A DNA stretch of 60,000 nucleotides from Cryptomeria japonica (Eukaryota > Streptophyta > Pinopsida > Cupressales > Cupressaceae): NCBI RefSeq assembly GCF_030272615.1, contig NC_081411.1:831440160-831500159 (forward strand), written 5' to 3'. Under the pieces are notes generated by a model that made no database searches, was not told where the DNA came from, and was given only the letters and a program-made list of their open reading frames with translations. Shown one piece after another: positions 34,235-45,158 of this stretch (position 1 is its first letter; every line of letters begins with the position of its first letter). The position numbers and the translations under genes are program-made.

Positions 34235-35411
34235 TGATGAATACTAAGAGCAGGGGGGGGTGAATTAGTATACCAAAAATTACTGAATTCAAACACTTAA
34301 ACAGTTTAGCAGTAAATTGGTATAACAGTTTTATTAACAAACCGGTTAACACAAATACAAACCAAACAGTAAATAAGGCATTCACCCACATAAGCATAAT
34401 CACCATAACACAAGAGATTTTGATGTGGAAACCCAAATGGGAAAAACCACGGTGAGATGAAACTCACAAGTAACTATCTATAGAATAGTAACTAAACTGG
34501 TTAAGGTCATGCAATGTTCTTTACCAAAACAGATCCTATTAGGAATCTCAATCTCTGTTAGGAGATAAGTCCGATTAAAGACTACCTTGTGAGAGGATTT
34601 TAGATCCATAGTTGTGAACCACCTTGTTAGAGGATTTACAAAGGCTTTGTCAGGCCTACCCAGTTAAGGGTTACAGACTTGTCGAAGATGTGAGTAATCA
34701 ACAAGTGAGTGATCTAAATACTAGCACAGTATGCTTGGTTAGATCCTTGATAGCTCATTGTTAATGCATTTTAGCATTACTTCAGTCTTCAAAATCTCCA
34801 CACTTTGTTTCTTCACACAAACCTAATCTCCTTCTGTGATCGCACATGCAAAAAACTCATCAACCACACAAAACCCTAACATCTACTAAAACCCTAGACA
34901 TGATGTCCTTATAAAGGAATCTGATTTCATGTCAGTCCAATAGGATTACATTGCAAGTTCCTAGGTTCAGTACATCTGGACAAATTTGGTAACACGACAC
35001 AGAATCACCGCCAAAGTGTCGGTGGATGATAACTCATCACAAAAATAATACCAGTTGGTAACTCATCACAGAGTAATACCGGTTCATACATTTACCTATT
35101 ACTGGTTCACATATTTTATCGATTACCAATTTGCCAAAATGAAGACTGGGAAAAATGATAGCAACCTCTTTGTTTCTTCATACCACTTTGCAATCCTCGA
35201 ACCACTTGAGGTCTTCATACCGCTTGGGTCTTCATACCACTTGAGATCAGTAAACACTTTCTGCAAAACACTGATAGTTTAAAGACTATAATACATAATA
35301 CCGGTTGGAACAAATACCAGTTGAGCATAACTCATACATACAAAAAGTGATCTCAAAGCAAGTGTGTGTCCATCAATGACAATCACAACAACATCATCAA
35401 AAATGCCAACA
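34235..35411 (-). repeat. Element F 3' LTR
   Basis: 1,177 bp, TGATGAATAC...TGCCAACA on the plus strand. It contains several ACCGGTT words and decayed forms (ACCAGTT, ACTGGTT). The minus-strand ORF 34179-34436 and plus-strand ORF 35055-35282 are shadows present in both LTRs. Confidence 0.93.
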
Positions 35412-35691
35412 ATCTCCCCCTTTGGCATTGATGGCAACACTTAGGAAAAATTTTGACATCTAAGTATTTTACAACAAACATATGTCATAATCAAAATTAC
35501 TCCCCCTAAGCATATAAACTATCCCTTTTGTAGAAAAAACAATGTATACTACTCCCTTACAGAGATAAACATGAAAGTATACATAACATGCATCAAAATT
35601 TTAAATACAAAATACTACTCCCCCTTTGCCAACAATGACAAAGTACTACGGAATAACCCCAGTTTCTCATTATCATTAAAATAATAAATGT
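35412..35691 (-). other. Element F 3' untranslated region with repeated polypurine-like tracts
   Basis: On the minus strand CCAAAGGGGGAG (35414-35425) lies directly before the 3' LTR start TGTTGGCA. Two further GGGGGAGTA tracts lie at about 35499-35506 and 35617-35625. No coding was found. Confidence 0.65.
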
Positions 35692-37330
35692 TTATGACAA
35701 TAATGAGTGAAACTTATCAAAAAATGATTTAAAATCCTGCATAAATGTCTTCATGGATAAGGACCATGACTCAAGCAATGAGGTAGCAATCTCACTTTCC
35801 ATTTGCATCTGGGATACTTGTTCCTCCATGGCGTCCAAGGTACTCATCTCTTGAGTGACCGTTAAGGCATCCAGATTGAGATAGCACTTCTGAAGTATTT
35901 GTAGTCCTGGTAGTAGAACCAGTTGAAGTTCCTGCAAATCTCTGGTCCAGTTGGTGATTTCCAACTCTATTTTGGCAGTCTAAAGTTTGAAACCGGTGAA
36001 TGGTTTGCCCAAATGTGGTGAAGGAATCATAGGGTGTCTTGAAGGTGCTTATATATGCCTACAAATCAGATTGTAGTTTGTCTTTCTGAGCAAGCACATC
36101 ATCACAGAATAGATGGGATTGGCTTATCTTACTGAGCAGTAATTTCCCCTCATCCATAGAATCTCTTATGTCTTTCTGTGCTTTCTGAAGTTTTGACAGG
36201 AGCTCATTTAAATTCTTCACTAAGGTAGTGTTCAGTGTCTTTTGATCCTTCTTTCATGCATTGGCTTCAGCAACATCTTCTAGGCATTGTACCTAGTCCT
36301 CTACAAATGTGCATAAAAGTTTCAGTTGGGCCAGAGAGGAATCGGTACTGGGGAGGTTGGTACCTGGTATCAAACTAGTAAGAGTTTCTACCACAGTTTG
36401 AATAACATCTTGTTCCTTCTTCCTCCTTAGCGCTTCCAGTCACTCTTGGGCAAGCTTAATGCTTTGCAGTAGCTCTATTTCATTTGCAAATTGGAGGTTA
36501 ATGGGACTGGTAATGTCAGCTGGTTTGGCTTGACTACCGGTTTCCTTAGGGGTCTCCACTTGTGTGCTCTTTGTCACTTCCTCCTTCTCTTTGGCTCTTT
36601 GCTTTTCCTCTTCAGCCTTCTTTTGCTCCTCTGCTTCTTTTTTTCTCTTTTCTTCTTCCTTCTTTCTGTCTTCTTCTTTCTGCTTGTCTTCTTCTTTCTT
36701 CTTCTCCTCTTCTTCTTTCTTCTTCTCCTCTTCCTGTTTCCTCTTCTCCTCTTCCTTTTTCTTCTCCTCCTCTTCTTGTTTCTTTTTCTCCTCTTCCTCT
36801 TCCTTTTTCTTCTTCTCCTCTTCATTTTTCTTCTTCTCCTCTTCCTCTTTATTCTTCTCCTCTTCCTTTTTCTTCTTCTCCTCTTCCTTTTGCTTCTTCT
36901 CCTCTTCTTCTTTATTCTTTTTCTCTTTCTCCACTTCCACTTTATCAACCTTATCTTTGTCATGTTTTTCTTTGTCCACTCTCTCTTTGTCAGCCTTGTC
37001 CTTTTCTGCATCTGGAGTGACATTTTCACCATCCAAAGCATCAATGTCAATAGGGTCCATTTGTTCAGTGACCGGTTCTCCTTCACTATCATACACCTCA
37101 TCCGGTTTTCCAGTTTCTGGTTCTTTCTCAGCCTTCTTGTTGGCTTCAGACACTTGGGGCAACCTCAGATTGGCTTTGGCATGTGAGTGGGTATCTTTTA
37201 CCACTTCAGGGACTTTCCCTTCCAATAACAGGAGTCTTCTTCTTCTCATGAAGAAGAGGCCTTTGTACTTTTCCATAACTTCATAAAGTTTTTAATTTGA
37301 CACATCAAGAAAATATTGTGCAAATATTTC
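35692..37330 (-). pseudogene. Element F ORF2, C-terminal half: KE-rich helix and coiled-coil region
   Basis: Read on the minus strand from the C insertion point, the frame continues from the other side of C. It includes EKYKGLFFMRRRR, an acidic segment (GEPVTEQMDPIDIDALDG) and about 120 residues made almost only of Lys, Glu and Gln (about 36580-36960), typical of a single alpha-helix or long coiled coil. Heptad-rich sequence follows to a stop at 35692 (TLTSLIPGTN, VKNLNELLSKLQKAQKD, ESWSLSMKTFMQDFKSFF). The open part 37276-36440 ends at TGA. Further stops (TGA, TAG) sit where CGA or CAG are likely. No enzyme motif and no transmembrane segment was seen. Function unknown. Confidence 0.6.
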
Positions 37331-38558
37331 TCTAAAGTGGAAAATCGCGATCGAACCCTAGTTGTTCTCCCCTCTTCCAACTCCGAGGAGAGAGGAGGGA
37401 GGTTCGCTAGGATTCGATGGTTTTCACTTAGGGGAGAGACTTTACATTCAAAAGAGGGGTTGAAACCCACAAGATCCAATCCCACGCAATGCAAGATTGG
37501 ATGCTAAATGTGTTTCAAGGGTTAAGACGGCAAGGCTACCCTCTTTTGTAAAGAATGTTGATAGGAGAATTAAGCTAAGCATGCATAGAAAGTGATAAAG
37601 ATTCACTTATAAACCGAGATAGGAATACAGTATGAAGCTGCGGACCTGGAATTAGTAGTAAAATGTCGATATGGCGCTGTCCTGCAAATTTGAGCAAAAG
37701 TCATCGGGATGATGGCGCCCGGCGCCACGGTCCTCCGAAAAATCCGCGAAACGAAGGGGGATCTGTTCGTCTCTGCACAAGGATTCCACATCTCCAATTT
37801 CAGCCGCGTACCTGCAACCTACACACAGAAAAGCGAAGACGATTGGGGGGTTAGGGATTAGGGGTTTGCCTTTAGGTCAAACCCCGGTTTTGGAATTAAC
37901 CAAGAAATGAGCAAAAGCTGTAAATGTAAATGACTGTAAAACAAGTACTAATACCTTGTTCTAAGGATGTTTGTATCCTTATGTGCGAAGGTTTAGATGT
38001 TGTATGTTGTAGTAGTATGTTGTATGTAGCATGTAGTATGTGATCTCCTCTTCAATGGTTGAATCCTTGTCTTGAATGCAACACTTAGCCTTGAATGGAG
38101 ACTTAGAAGGAATGCTTGAATGCTTGAATGCTTGAGTATAGTTTCCATGCCTTTTTCATCATGTATGTGTTATGTTCAAATGAGAGAGAAAAATTTAGTT
38201 TATATACTTGTCATTTAGGGCTGATAGACTGATTTTCCCGACCTTAGGCCGACCAGGAAAGTTAATTTCCAATTTGCAAACAAAAAGACCCGAGACCCCT
38301 TAGGAGACCGGGCCCAAAATAGGACCCAGGGACCAGGGCGCTGGGCGCCATGGTCCTGGGGACCAGGGCGCTGGGTGCTTTGGTCCCACCTCCCGGGACA
38401 GCAAGGTGCAAGGAGGTTCAGGCCAAGGTGCTTGAAAAATGCAGTTTTCAGTGTCGTGAGCAAGTTTTAGGGTCTCCATTCAGGTTGTGTGTTGCGTCGC
38501 CATCGTGAAGACCGAAATGCAGTCGAAATTGCAAGTGTCACAATTTTAGGACGCTACA
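37331..38558 (-). repeat. Element C 3' LTR (outer end at 37331)
   Basis: 1,228 bp. It starts TCTAAAGTGG (TG changed to TC) and ends GGACGCTACA. It contains a GGCGCC hairpin at 37706-37734, the conserved core near 37855-37900 and two 30-bp GGACC...GGTCC units at 38330-38386. Confidence 0.93.
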
Positions 38559-38561
38559 TTT

Positions 38562-38574
38562 AGCCCCCACTTTA
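38562..38574 (-). other. Element C polypurine tract
   Basis: On the minus strand AAAGTGGGGGC lies next to the 3' LTR start. It is identical to the B tract. Confidence 0.8.
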
Positions 38575-39302
38575 GCGGGAGTATGTATGCTCATACTTCT
38601 GGTAAAGTACAAGGAAACAACATTGAAAGACTTTCACCACGTCAAGGAGGCAAGATACACCAAGCCCCCAGTGGACTAAGGATCTTACGACTTCGATTGA
38701 CAAAGTAAAAGGGAAGATCGCGAGGAAGAACCATGACTGTCAGTAGTAAGGCTCCCTCACTATGAGTCATGCAAGAAAGATATCAAAAATTTTCAAGGCA
38801 AGGCTAAATTTGCCAAGAAATTTTCAAGTATCTTGAAAAGATATGAATGGGATGTATGCCCCCCTACGTTAAAGCAATCGCACACGCCTCACCGGGGGTG
38901 ATTGTTTTAACGTAGTGATACATATAAGAAATGAGAAAGGAAAGGAGCACGTTATCGCAAGGATTTAGCCCCCCAGTGTGAGATAAACCCAAGGATAATA
39001 GACACAAAACACAAAGCACAAGGTGACTTCGCTTTCCTCGGGGTCAGTATGCTGTATGATAATTCATGTATATATATCATATGTATGTATGCATAATTGT
39101 TCTTCATTCCCCAATCAAGGAAGGTCACCTAGAAGAAGGGAACACATGTGTCTTTTGAGTCAACATGAGAGAGATCGAGAGATCTCAATACTTTGCATCG
39201 TCCTCAAGTAAACAACACTAAGGACAACAAATAGAAGAATGAGAATAACATATGGAAGAAGTAACGAAAGAGAGGAGGAGAGAATCTGCTATGCTAATGT
39301 AA

Positions 39303-42300
39303 CTAGTCTAGCATGTCATCTACCCCCCGATCTTGCTGATCAATGTTTCGGGAAGGCAGGGAACACGCTAGAGGAGGAACATCCAACACAGCAGATGGAG
39401 CTATCACAAGATCCAAACAAGGGCTATGTTCATGTTCCAAGCCACATTGTTCTTGTCTAGGAGCTAGGATAAGTGCTTTAGAAAATTCATTAGATAAATG
39501 GTTATCGACATCAACAAGTTCATATTCACTATCAGAAGCAAGAGGAGTAACATTTTCATCTATATCATCATCAAGATTTATAAAAATAGGATCTTTAACT
39601 CGCACCGGATCAAGACCATCATGCATCTTATGTTTAGGAGATTTCAGCTCAATTTCCGGCTGAGGAGAAAATGGAATAATGCTTGTTGAAGGTGTTTTTG
39701 GAGATTGTAAAGTTTGAGAAGCAGCTGTTTGAGCTCTAAGACGACGCTTTCGTCGGCGTTCACGTGCAGAACGATTTCGTCTAGTCTTAGTAGGAAGTGG
39801 AGAAGACTGAGGAGGAGGAATGTTCTCATCCTTAGCACTTGGGTGTTTAGGTTGTGGTCTCTTAGGCTAGATAATAGGAGAAGAAGAAGGTCTCTTCTCT
39901 CTATAAAAAGAAGGAGGAGGAACTGCTCCATATAAAGGAGGAATTTTTGGTTTAGGGAGAAGACCAAGTCCATCATGACGAGGAGGTATAGGTCTACTCT
40001 TAGGAAGTTTATTAGGTATAGACATAGTCACATCCATAGGGATGGGTTGAGAATCTTCTTGAGGAAAGACATTAGTTTTATCTTTCAAAGGAAGAACTTC
40101 CTTCTCAAGAATGATAGGAATATCAAGTTTAGGTGCTCTAGGTTCACTTAGAGATAGGATCATATCTGTTTTCAACTTTTGATAAGATTTGAAAAGATGA
40201 TCACTTCGTGGAGGAAGAGATTGGAATTGTTTAGGCCAAAAGTAATCAATAGGAACGCTAGAGGTTCTTTCAGCTGGTTTAAAGAGACTATGATTGACAG
40301 TAACAACTTCACCATTATGGGGAAATTTCAAACACTTGTGGATAGGAGAAGCAATAGCTTTCATGGAAGATAGCCAAGGATAGCCAAGCTTCACACGAAA
40401 TTGTTCGGAAGATGGAATAATAGCAAAGTTCACATCAAGAGATTTGTTATGGACCTCAATAGGCAATGTAATAGAACCAATTGCAGGAGAAGAAAATGCA
40501 TCAAATAGTTTCACAATCACATCTGTTTTGTCATACATCACTTGATTCAATTGCAAAGTAAAAAGGAATTCTTCAGTAATAACATTAACCATGCACGAAG
40601 GATCAATAAGCACTCCACGGCAAGGTGTATTCTTAACTTTTGCAACTATGTATAAAGGACCATCAGGTGCCCTAATGGTTTCACTGGAATCAAATGTGAT
40701 GGAAGGTTCTTTAGGGATTTCTTGCTGCTCTACAAAGTTAATCACATTCGGAGTCATAGACACAAGACCATCAGATGAGAGAGAGGAATCATTAGCCTCA
40801 ATTGCATTAGAGGTATGAGAAGGCAATGGATCAGTGAAAATCTGAAGATTTTGGTTAGGAGGAGCTACAGATGTGTTGCCTTTATCATTCACTCCAGAAA
40901 CAGAGATAGTATTGTTATCAATCAAATCTTGAATTTTACCCTTTAAAGAAAAACATTTTTCAGTATCATGCCCAGGCTGACGGTGAAATTGACAAAAAGC
41001 TTTGTTATCAAAATAAGGTGAAGTAATCTTTGCAGGATCAATTTGTCTTATAGGAGGAAGAGTAAGCACATTTTGTTCCAATAACTTATTCATAATACTA
41101 TGCAATGATTCATTCAAAGGAGTATACTTTCTTTCTTTCTTGAAAAATTTAGAAATAGGAGGCACACCTGATGCTGCATTCACATTGTTGTTGATGATGT
41201 TTTCATTGAATTTGATGGAATCTCTGTTCGGTTTAAACTTCCCAAATGGTTGTTGACTGCTATCACCCTTATCACTCGGAGCCATAGGATGTGATTGTTC
41301 CATTTGACTCACAGTCAGTTGATAATTGTGAAGAGTTGCACACAACTGTTGGAAAGAAGTAAACTCAGAAAATAGAAGTTTGTCTCGAATATCTTTTTGT
41401 AAATTAGAAATAAAGATTCTTTGAATATCATTGTCAGGCACTGGAAAAGAAATTTGAGCATACAAATGCTTATATCTACCAATGAAATCAGTCACTTTTT
41501 CTTTAACACCTTGTTTACAATGCATTAAATCAATCAGAGTAACCTTAGGACTTATATTGTTTTGAAATTATTGAATGAAAGCATTTGCAAGTTGTTCGAA
41601 AGAAGTAATAGAATAAGAAGGAAACAAGCAATACCATTGTAGGGCTTTGTCTCTTAATGTTCTAGTAAACAGTTTTGCAAGCAACCTTTGGTCATAAGCA
41701 AAATCGGTACATATTGTTTGAAAAGTCTTAACATGTGTTAGAGGATCTCCTTTACCATTATAAAGCTCCAAATGCGGGATTTCAACATGTTTAGGAGGGA
41801 TAGCTCGAATAATGTCAAGAGAAAGTGGGCTCGCAACATCAAATGTGGGCACACTAAACTTAGATTGATTCATAGAGGCAATTTGTTGCTGTAAAGAAGA
41901 GACAGTTTGTGCAAGATTGTTAATGGTCGCTTCAGTCGAAGAGTTCATATTGGATGTGTTAGATTGAGATGGAGGTGTTATGTTATTGAAAGAAGGTAGA
42001 GAGTAAGGTGGTGGGACTCTATGATAATTAGTCATAGGAGATGATTGGACAGGAGGAACACTACAAGGAGGAATAGAATGGTTAAATGAATTGCCCCCTT
42101 GCATCATGTTCATTTGTGGTGATATAATAGGGACACTCATTGAAGGAATGAATGAAGAAGTCGGATTGAATGAAGGAAGAGGGTTAATTGAAGAAGAAGG
42201 GTTGCCCCCATGACTAGTAATCATGGGAGGAATGTCTTGTATAGAAGTAGCCATGATGTTTGATGTAAAGGTAGGTATACTAGCAATAGGAGTTGTCAAA

Positions 42301-42728
42301 GGAATAGAATGATTGACTTGAGTAGGAGGTTGTGTATAACCTAAATTTTCAGCACAACTCTTCATAGGCATCACATTCGAATCCACAATGTGTGCAATAC
42401 CACGCAAAATATCAATTCCATTCTTATCACTTTGAAGCATATGTTTTAGACCCTCAATTAAAGGAAGAGCTTGACTATCAGGGTATTCTTGAGACATCCA
42501 TTGTCGAAAATCGTCAAATTGGTTATCCAATTTTGAAAGTTGTTCTTCAGAAACCTCATGGAGAGCTTCTTCATCATTAGGAGGATTAGAGGAATTACCC
42601 ATGTCCTCGTTAAAAAGGCTATTCAAATTAGGTTCCATCTCCTCAGTAGTTAAACCTTGGAAAGACTTAATTCTACGGCTTCGTCTAACGGGAATAGTGT
42701 AAGTAGGGCTTATTGTTGTAAAACTCAT
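39303..42728 (-). pseudogene. Element C gag-protease-like polyprotein (two in-frame stops)
   Basis: It has the same architecture as the B protein: N-terminal helical region, Pro/Asn-rich linker, gag domain (GKGDPLTHV, ALQWYC), zinc knuckle CQFHRQPGHDTEKC, protease-like LIDPSC and a Pro-rich tail. One frame runs from 42728 to 39303 (3,426 nt; 24 nt shorter than B because of two small in-frame deletions). It is interrupted only by TAA at 41568-41570 and TAG at 39867-39869. B has CAA and CAG at these sites, so both stops are C-to-T changes on the coding strand. At the B TGA site C has CGA. Each copy therefore shows that the full frame was open in the ancestor. Confidence 0.85.
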
Positions 42729-43884
42729 GCACTAGAAAGAGAGAGAAGATTTTGAATTTAGAGGTAGCAATTTTTAGTAAAATCAGCCAATCTTCTGGAT
42801 TTAAGCTGTTAAATGCAATCACAACAGTCTCCCGAAATTTCGGAAAAAATGCCCGGGACCGTGGCGCCCGGAGTGCAACACGGTCCTTGCAACTTTTTTC
42901 GAAATTTGCAGGGATGAAAGGTATGATGATTTTAGAGCTAATCTAAAAAAATTGAGTGATTTTACGATCTGTAGATAGGCCAAATTAAAGTTTCAATCTC
43001 AAAATTGAACCCTACCCAGATTGTCGAAAAATGCAAAATTTGAAAAAAAAAGAGGGAAACTGAAATTTTGAATTTTATGATTTTAGAGGGAATGTCAAGA
43101 GCAATGCAAATTTTGAAATTCAAAAATTGACTCAATTTCACGCAAAATTCAATTTTGAAAGCGGAAATCAAAGTTGTTGTAATTAAGCACTTAATTTCAA
43201 AAGTCACAAAATGCAAGAATTTGAATAAAGCACTGAAATTTTTAATGAATGCAAACACACTTTTCAGATTTAGGACAGTAAGAACACAATTTTGACACAA
43301 AATTTCAATTTCAATGATTTTTAAATGTTTAGAAGCCTTAATCCAAGCAATCACAAGACCAACTTTGACTGTAATTTTGGAGGTGTTATAATTGATAAAA
43401 TCAGCCAAAATTCTGGATTTTAGCAAGAAAATACAGTAAGATCTCGCTCTCGAAATTTTGGGAAAAATGTCGAGGACGATGGCGCTCGGCGCCACGGTCC
43501 TCGCAACTTTTTCCAAATTTTCAGGGATGAAAGATATTGTGATTTTATTGCGGAATCCAAAGTTACAGCTGATTTGGAGATGTTTTGATCAGTGAAATTG
43601 TCGGACAAAGGTTGAATCAAGAGGGTTTCAAAAATTAGGGTTTTGACATTTAACCACTTAATTTTCAGAATTAAAGCACAAATATGAATTGAAAATTTGT
43701 AATAGAAGGGCAGATCTGAAACAGGCATTAACATTTAGACATTTCGCAGGTTCAATTACTAAAAAGAAAATTTAGCCTGGTTTTTATGCAATCACCTCTA
43801 AAATTTTGCAAAAGATCAAACATGGAAATGTAATCAATTTTTTCAGATCTAAGCATGAAAAATCAGAAAGGATGTTCACGTTGG
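42729..43884 (-). other. Element C leader with two GC-rich hairpin motifs
   Basis: It is homologous to the B leader. Palindromic motifs lie at 42855-42886 (GTGGCGCCCGGAGTGCAACACGG-type) and 43473-43502 (GGCGCTCGGCGCCACGG), both followed by TCCT.GCAACTTTTT. The ORFs 42962-43516 and 43420-43734 (minus) are probably chance. Confidence 0.65.
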
Positions 43885-43895
43885 GTTCACCAAAA
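43885..43895 (-). other. Element C primer-binding-like site
   Basis: TTTTGGTGAAC on the minus strand directly after the LTR terminus TTTACA, as in B. Confidence 0.6.
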
Positions 43896-45153
43896 TGTAA
43901 AGCAAAAAATCGCGATCGAACCCTAGTTGTTCTCCCCTCTTCCAACTCCGAGGAGAGAGGAGGGAGGTTCGCTAGGATTCGATGGTTTTCACTTAGGGGA
44001 GAGACTTTACATTCAAAAGAGGGGTTGAAACCCACAAGATCCAATCCCACGCAATGCAAGATTGGATGCTAAATGTGTTTCAAGGGTTAAGATAGCAAGG
44101 CTACCCTCTTTTGTAAAGAATGTTGACAGGAGAATTAAGCTAAGCATGCATAGAAAGTGATAAAGATTCGCTTATAAACCGAGATAGGAATACAGTATGA
44201 AGCTGCGGACCTGGAATTAGCAGTAAAATATCGATACGGCGCTGTCCTGCAAATTTGAGCAAAAGTCGTCGGGACGATGGCGCCCGGTGCCACGGTCCTC
44301 CGAAAAATCCGCGAAACGAAGGGGGATCTGTTCGTCTCTGCACAAGGATTCCAGATCTTCAATTTCAGCCGCGTACCTACAACCTACACATAGAAAAGCG
44401 AAGAAGATTGGGGGGTTAGGGATTAGGGGTTTGCCTTTAGGTCAAACCCCGGTTTTGGAATTAACCAAGAAATGAGCAAGAGCTGTAAATGTAAATGACT
44501 GTAAAACAAGTACTAATACCTTGTTCTAAGGATGTTTGTATCCTTATGTGCGAAGGTTTAGATGTTGTATGTTGTATGTTGTAGTAGTATGTTGTATGTA
44601 GCATGTAGTATGTGATCTCCTCTTCAATGGTTGAATCCTTGTCTTGAATGCAACACTTAGCCTTGAATGGAGACTTAGAAGGAATGCTTGAATGCTTGAG
44701 TATAGTTTCCACGCCTTTTTCATCATGTATGTGTTATGTTCAAATGAGAGAGAAAAATGTAGTTTATATACTTGTCATTTAGGGTTGATAGACTGATTTT
44801 CCCAACCTTAGGCCGACCACGAAAGTTAATTTCCAATTTGCAAACAAAAAGACCCGAGACCCCTTAGGAGACCGGGCCCAAAATAGGACCCAGGGACCAG
44901 GGCGCTGGGCGCCATGGTCCTGGGGACCAGTGCGCTGGGTGCCCTGGTCCTGAAGGACCAGGGCGCTGGGCGCTCTGGTCCCACCTCCCGGGACAGCAGG
45001 GTGCAAGGAGGTTCAGGCCAAGGTGCTTGAAAAATGCAGTTTTCAGTGTCGTGAGCAAGTTTTAGGGTCTCCATTCAGGTTGCGTGTTGCGTCGCCATCG
45101 TGAAGACCGAAATGCAGTCGAAATTGCAAGTGTCGCAATTTTAGGACGCTACA
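43896..45153 (-). repeat. Element C 5' LTR (inner end at 43896)
   Basis: 1,258 bp, starting TGTAAAGCAAAAAATCG where the partner has TCTAAAGTGGAAAATCG. It has three GGACC...GGTCC units at 44894-44981 (two in the partner), giving the 30-bp length difference. It is otherwise nearly identical to its partner by eye. Confidence 0.93.
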
Positions 45154-45158
45154 ATTTC

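Larger units (their letters stand above)
37331..45153 (-). mobile_element. Element C: gag-only LTR retrotransposon, sister of B (TSD ATTTC)
   Basis: A complete minus-strand element of 7,823 bp with LTRs of 1,228 and 1,258 bp and perfect ATTTC duplications (37326-37330, 45154-45158). It contains leader, gag-protease-like ORF, PPT and primer site as in B, and likewise lacks polymerase and integrase. The gag proteins are nearly identical, but the LTRs belong to a different subtype (CTAGTTGTTCTCCCC and CGATCGAACC versus CTAAGTGTTCCCC and CGAGCGAACC). It is inserted within F ORF2. Confidence 0.92.

Noticed and set aside
36491-37286. Plus-strand ORFs of 231 and 240 codons rich in Leu/Phe/Ser
   Set aside because: They are shadows of the K/E/Q-rich minus-strand coding tract; polypyrimidine sequence has few stops in any frame.
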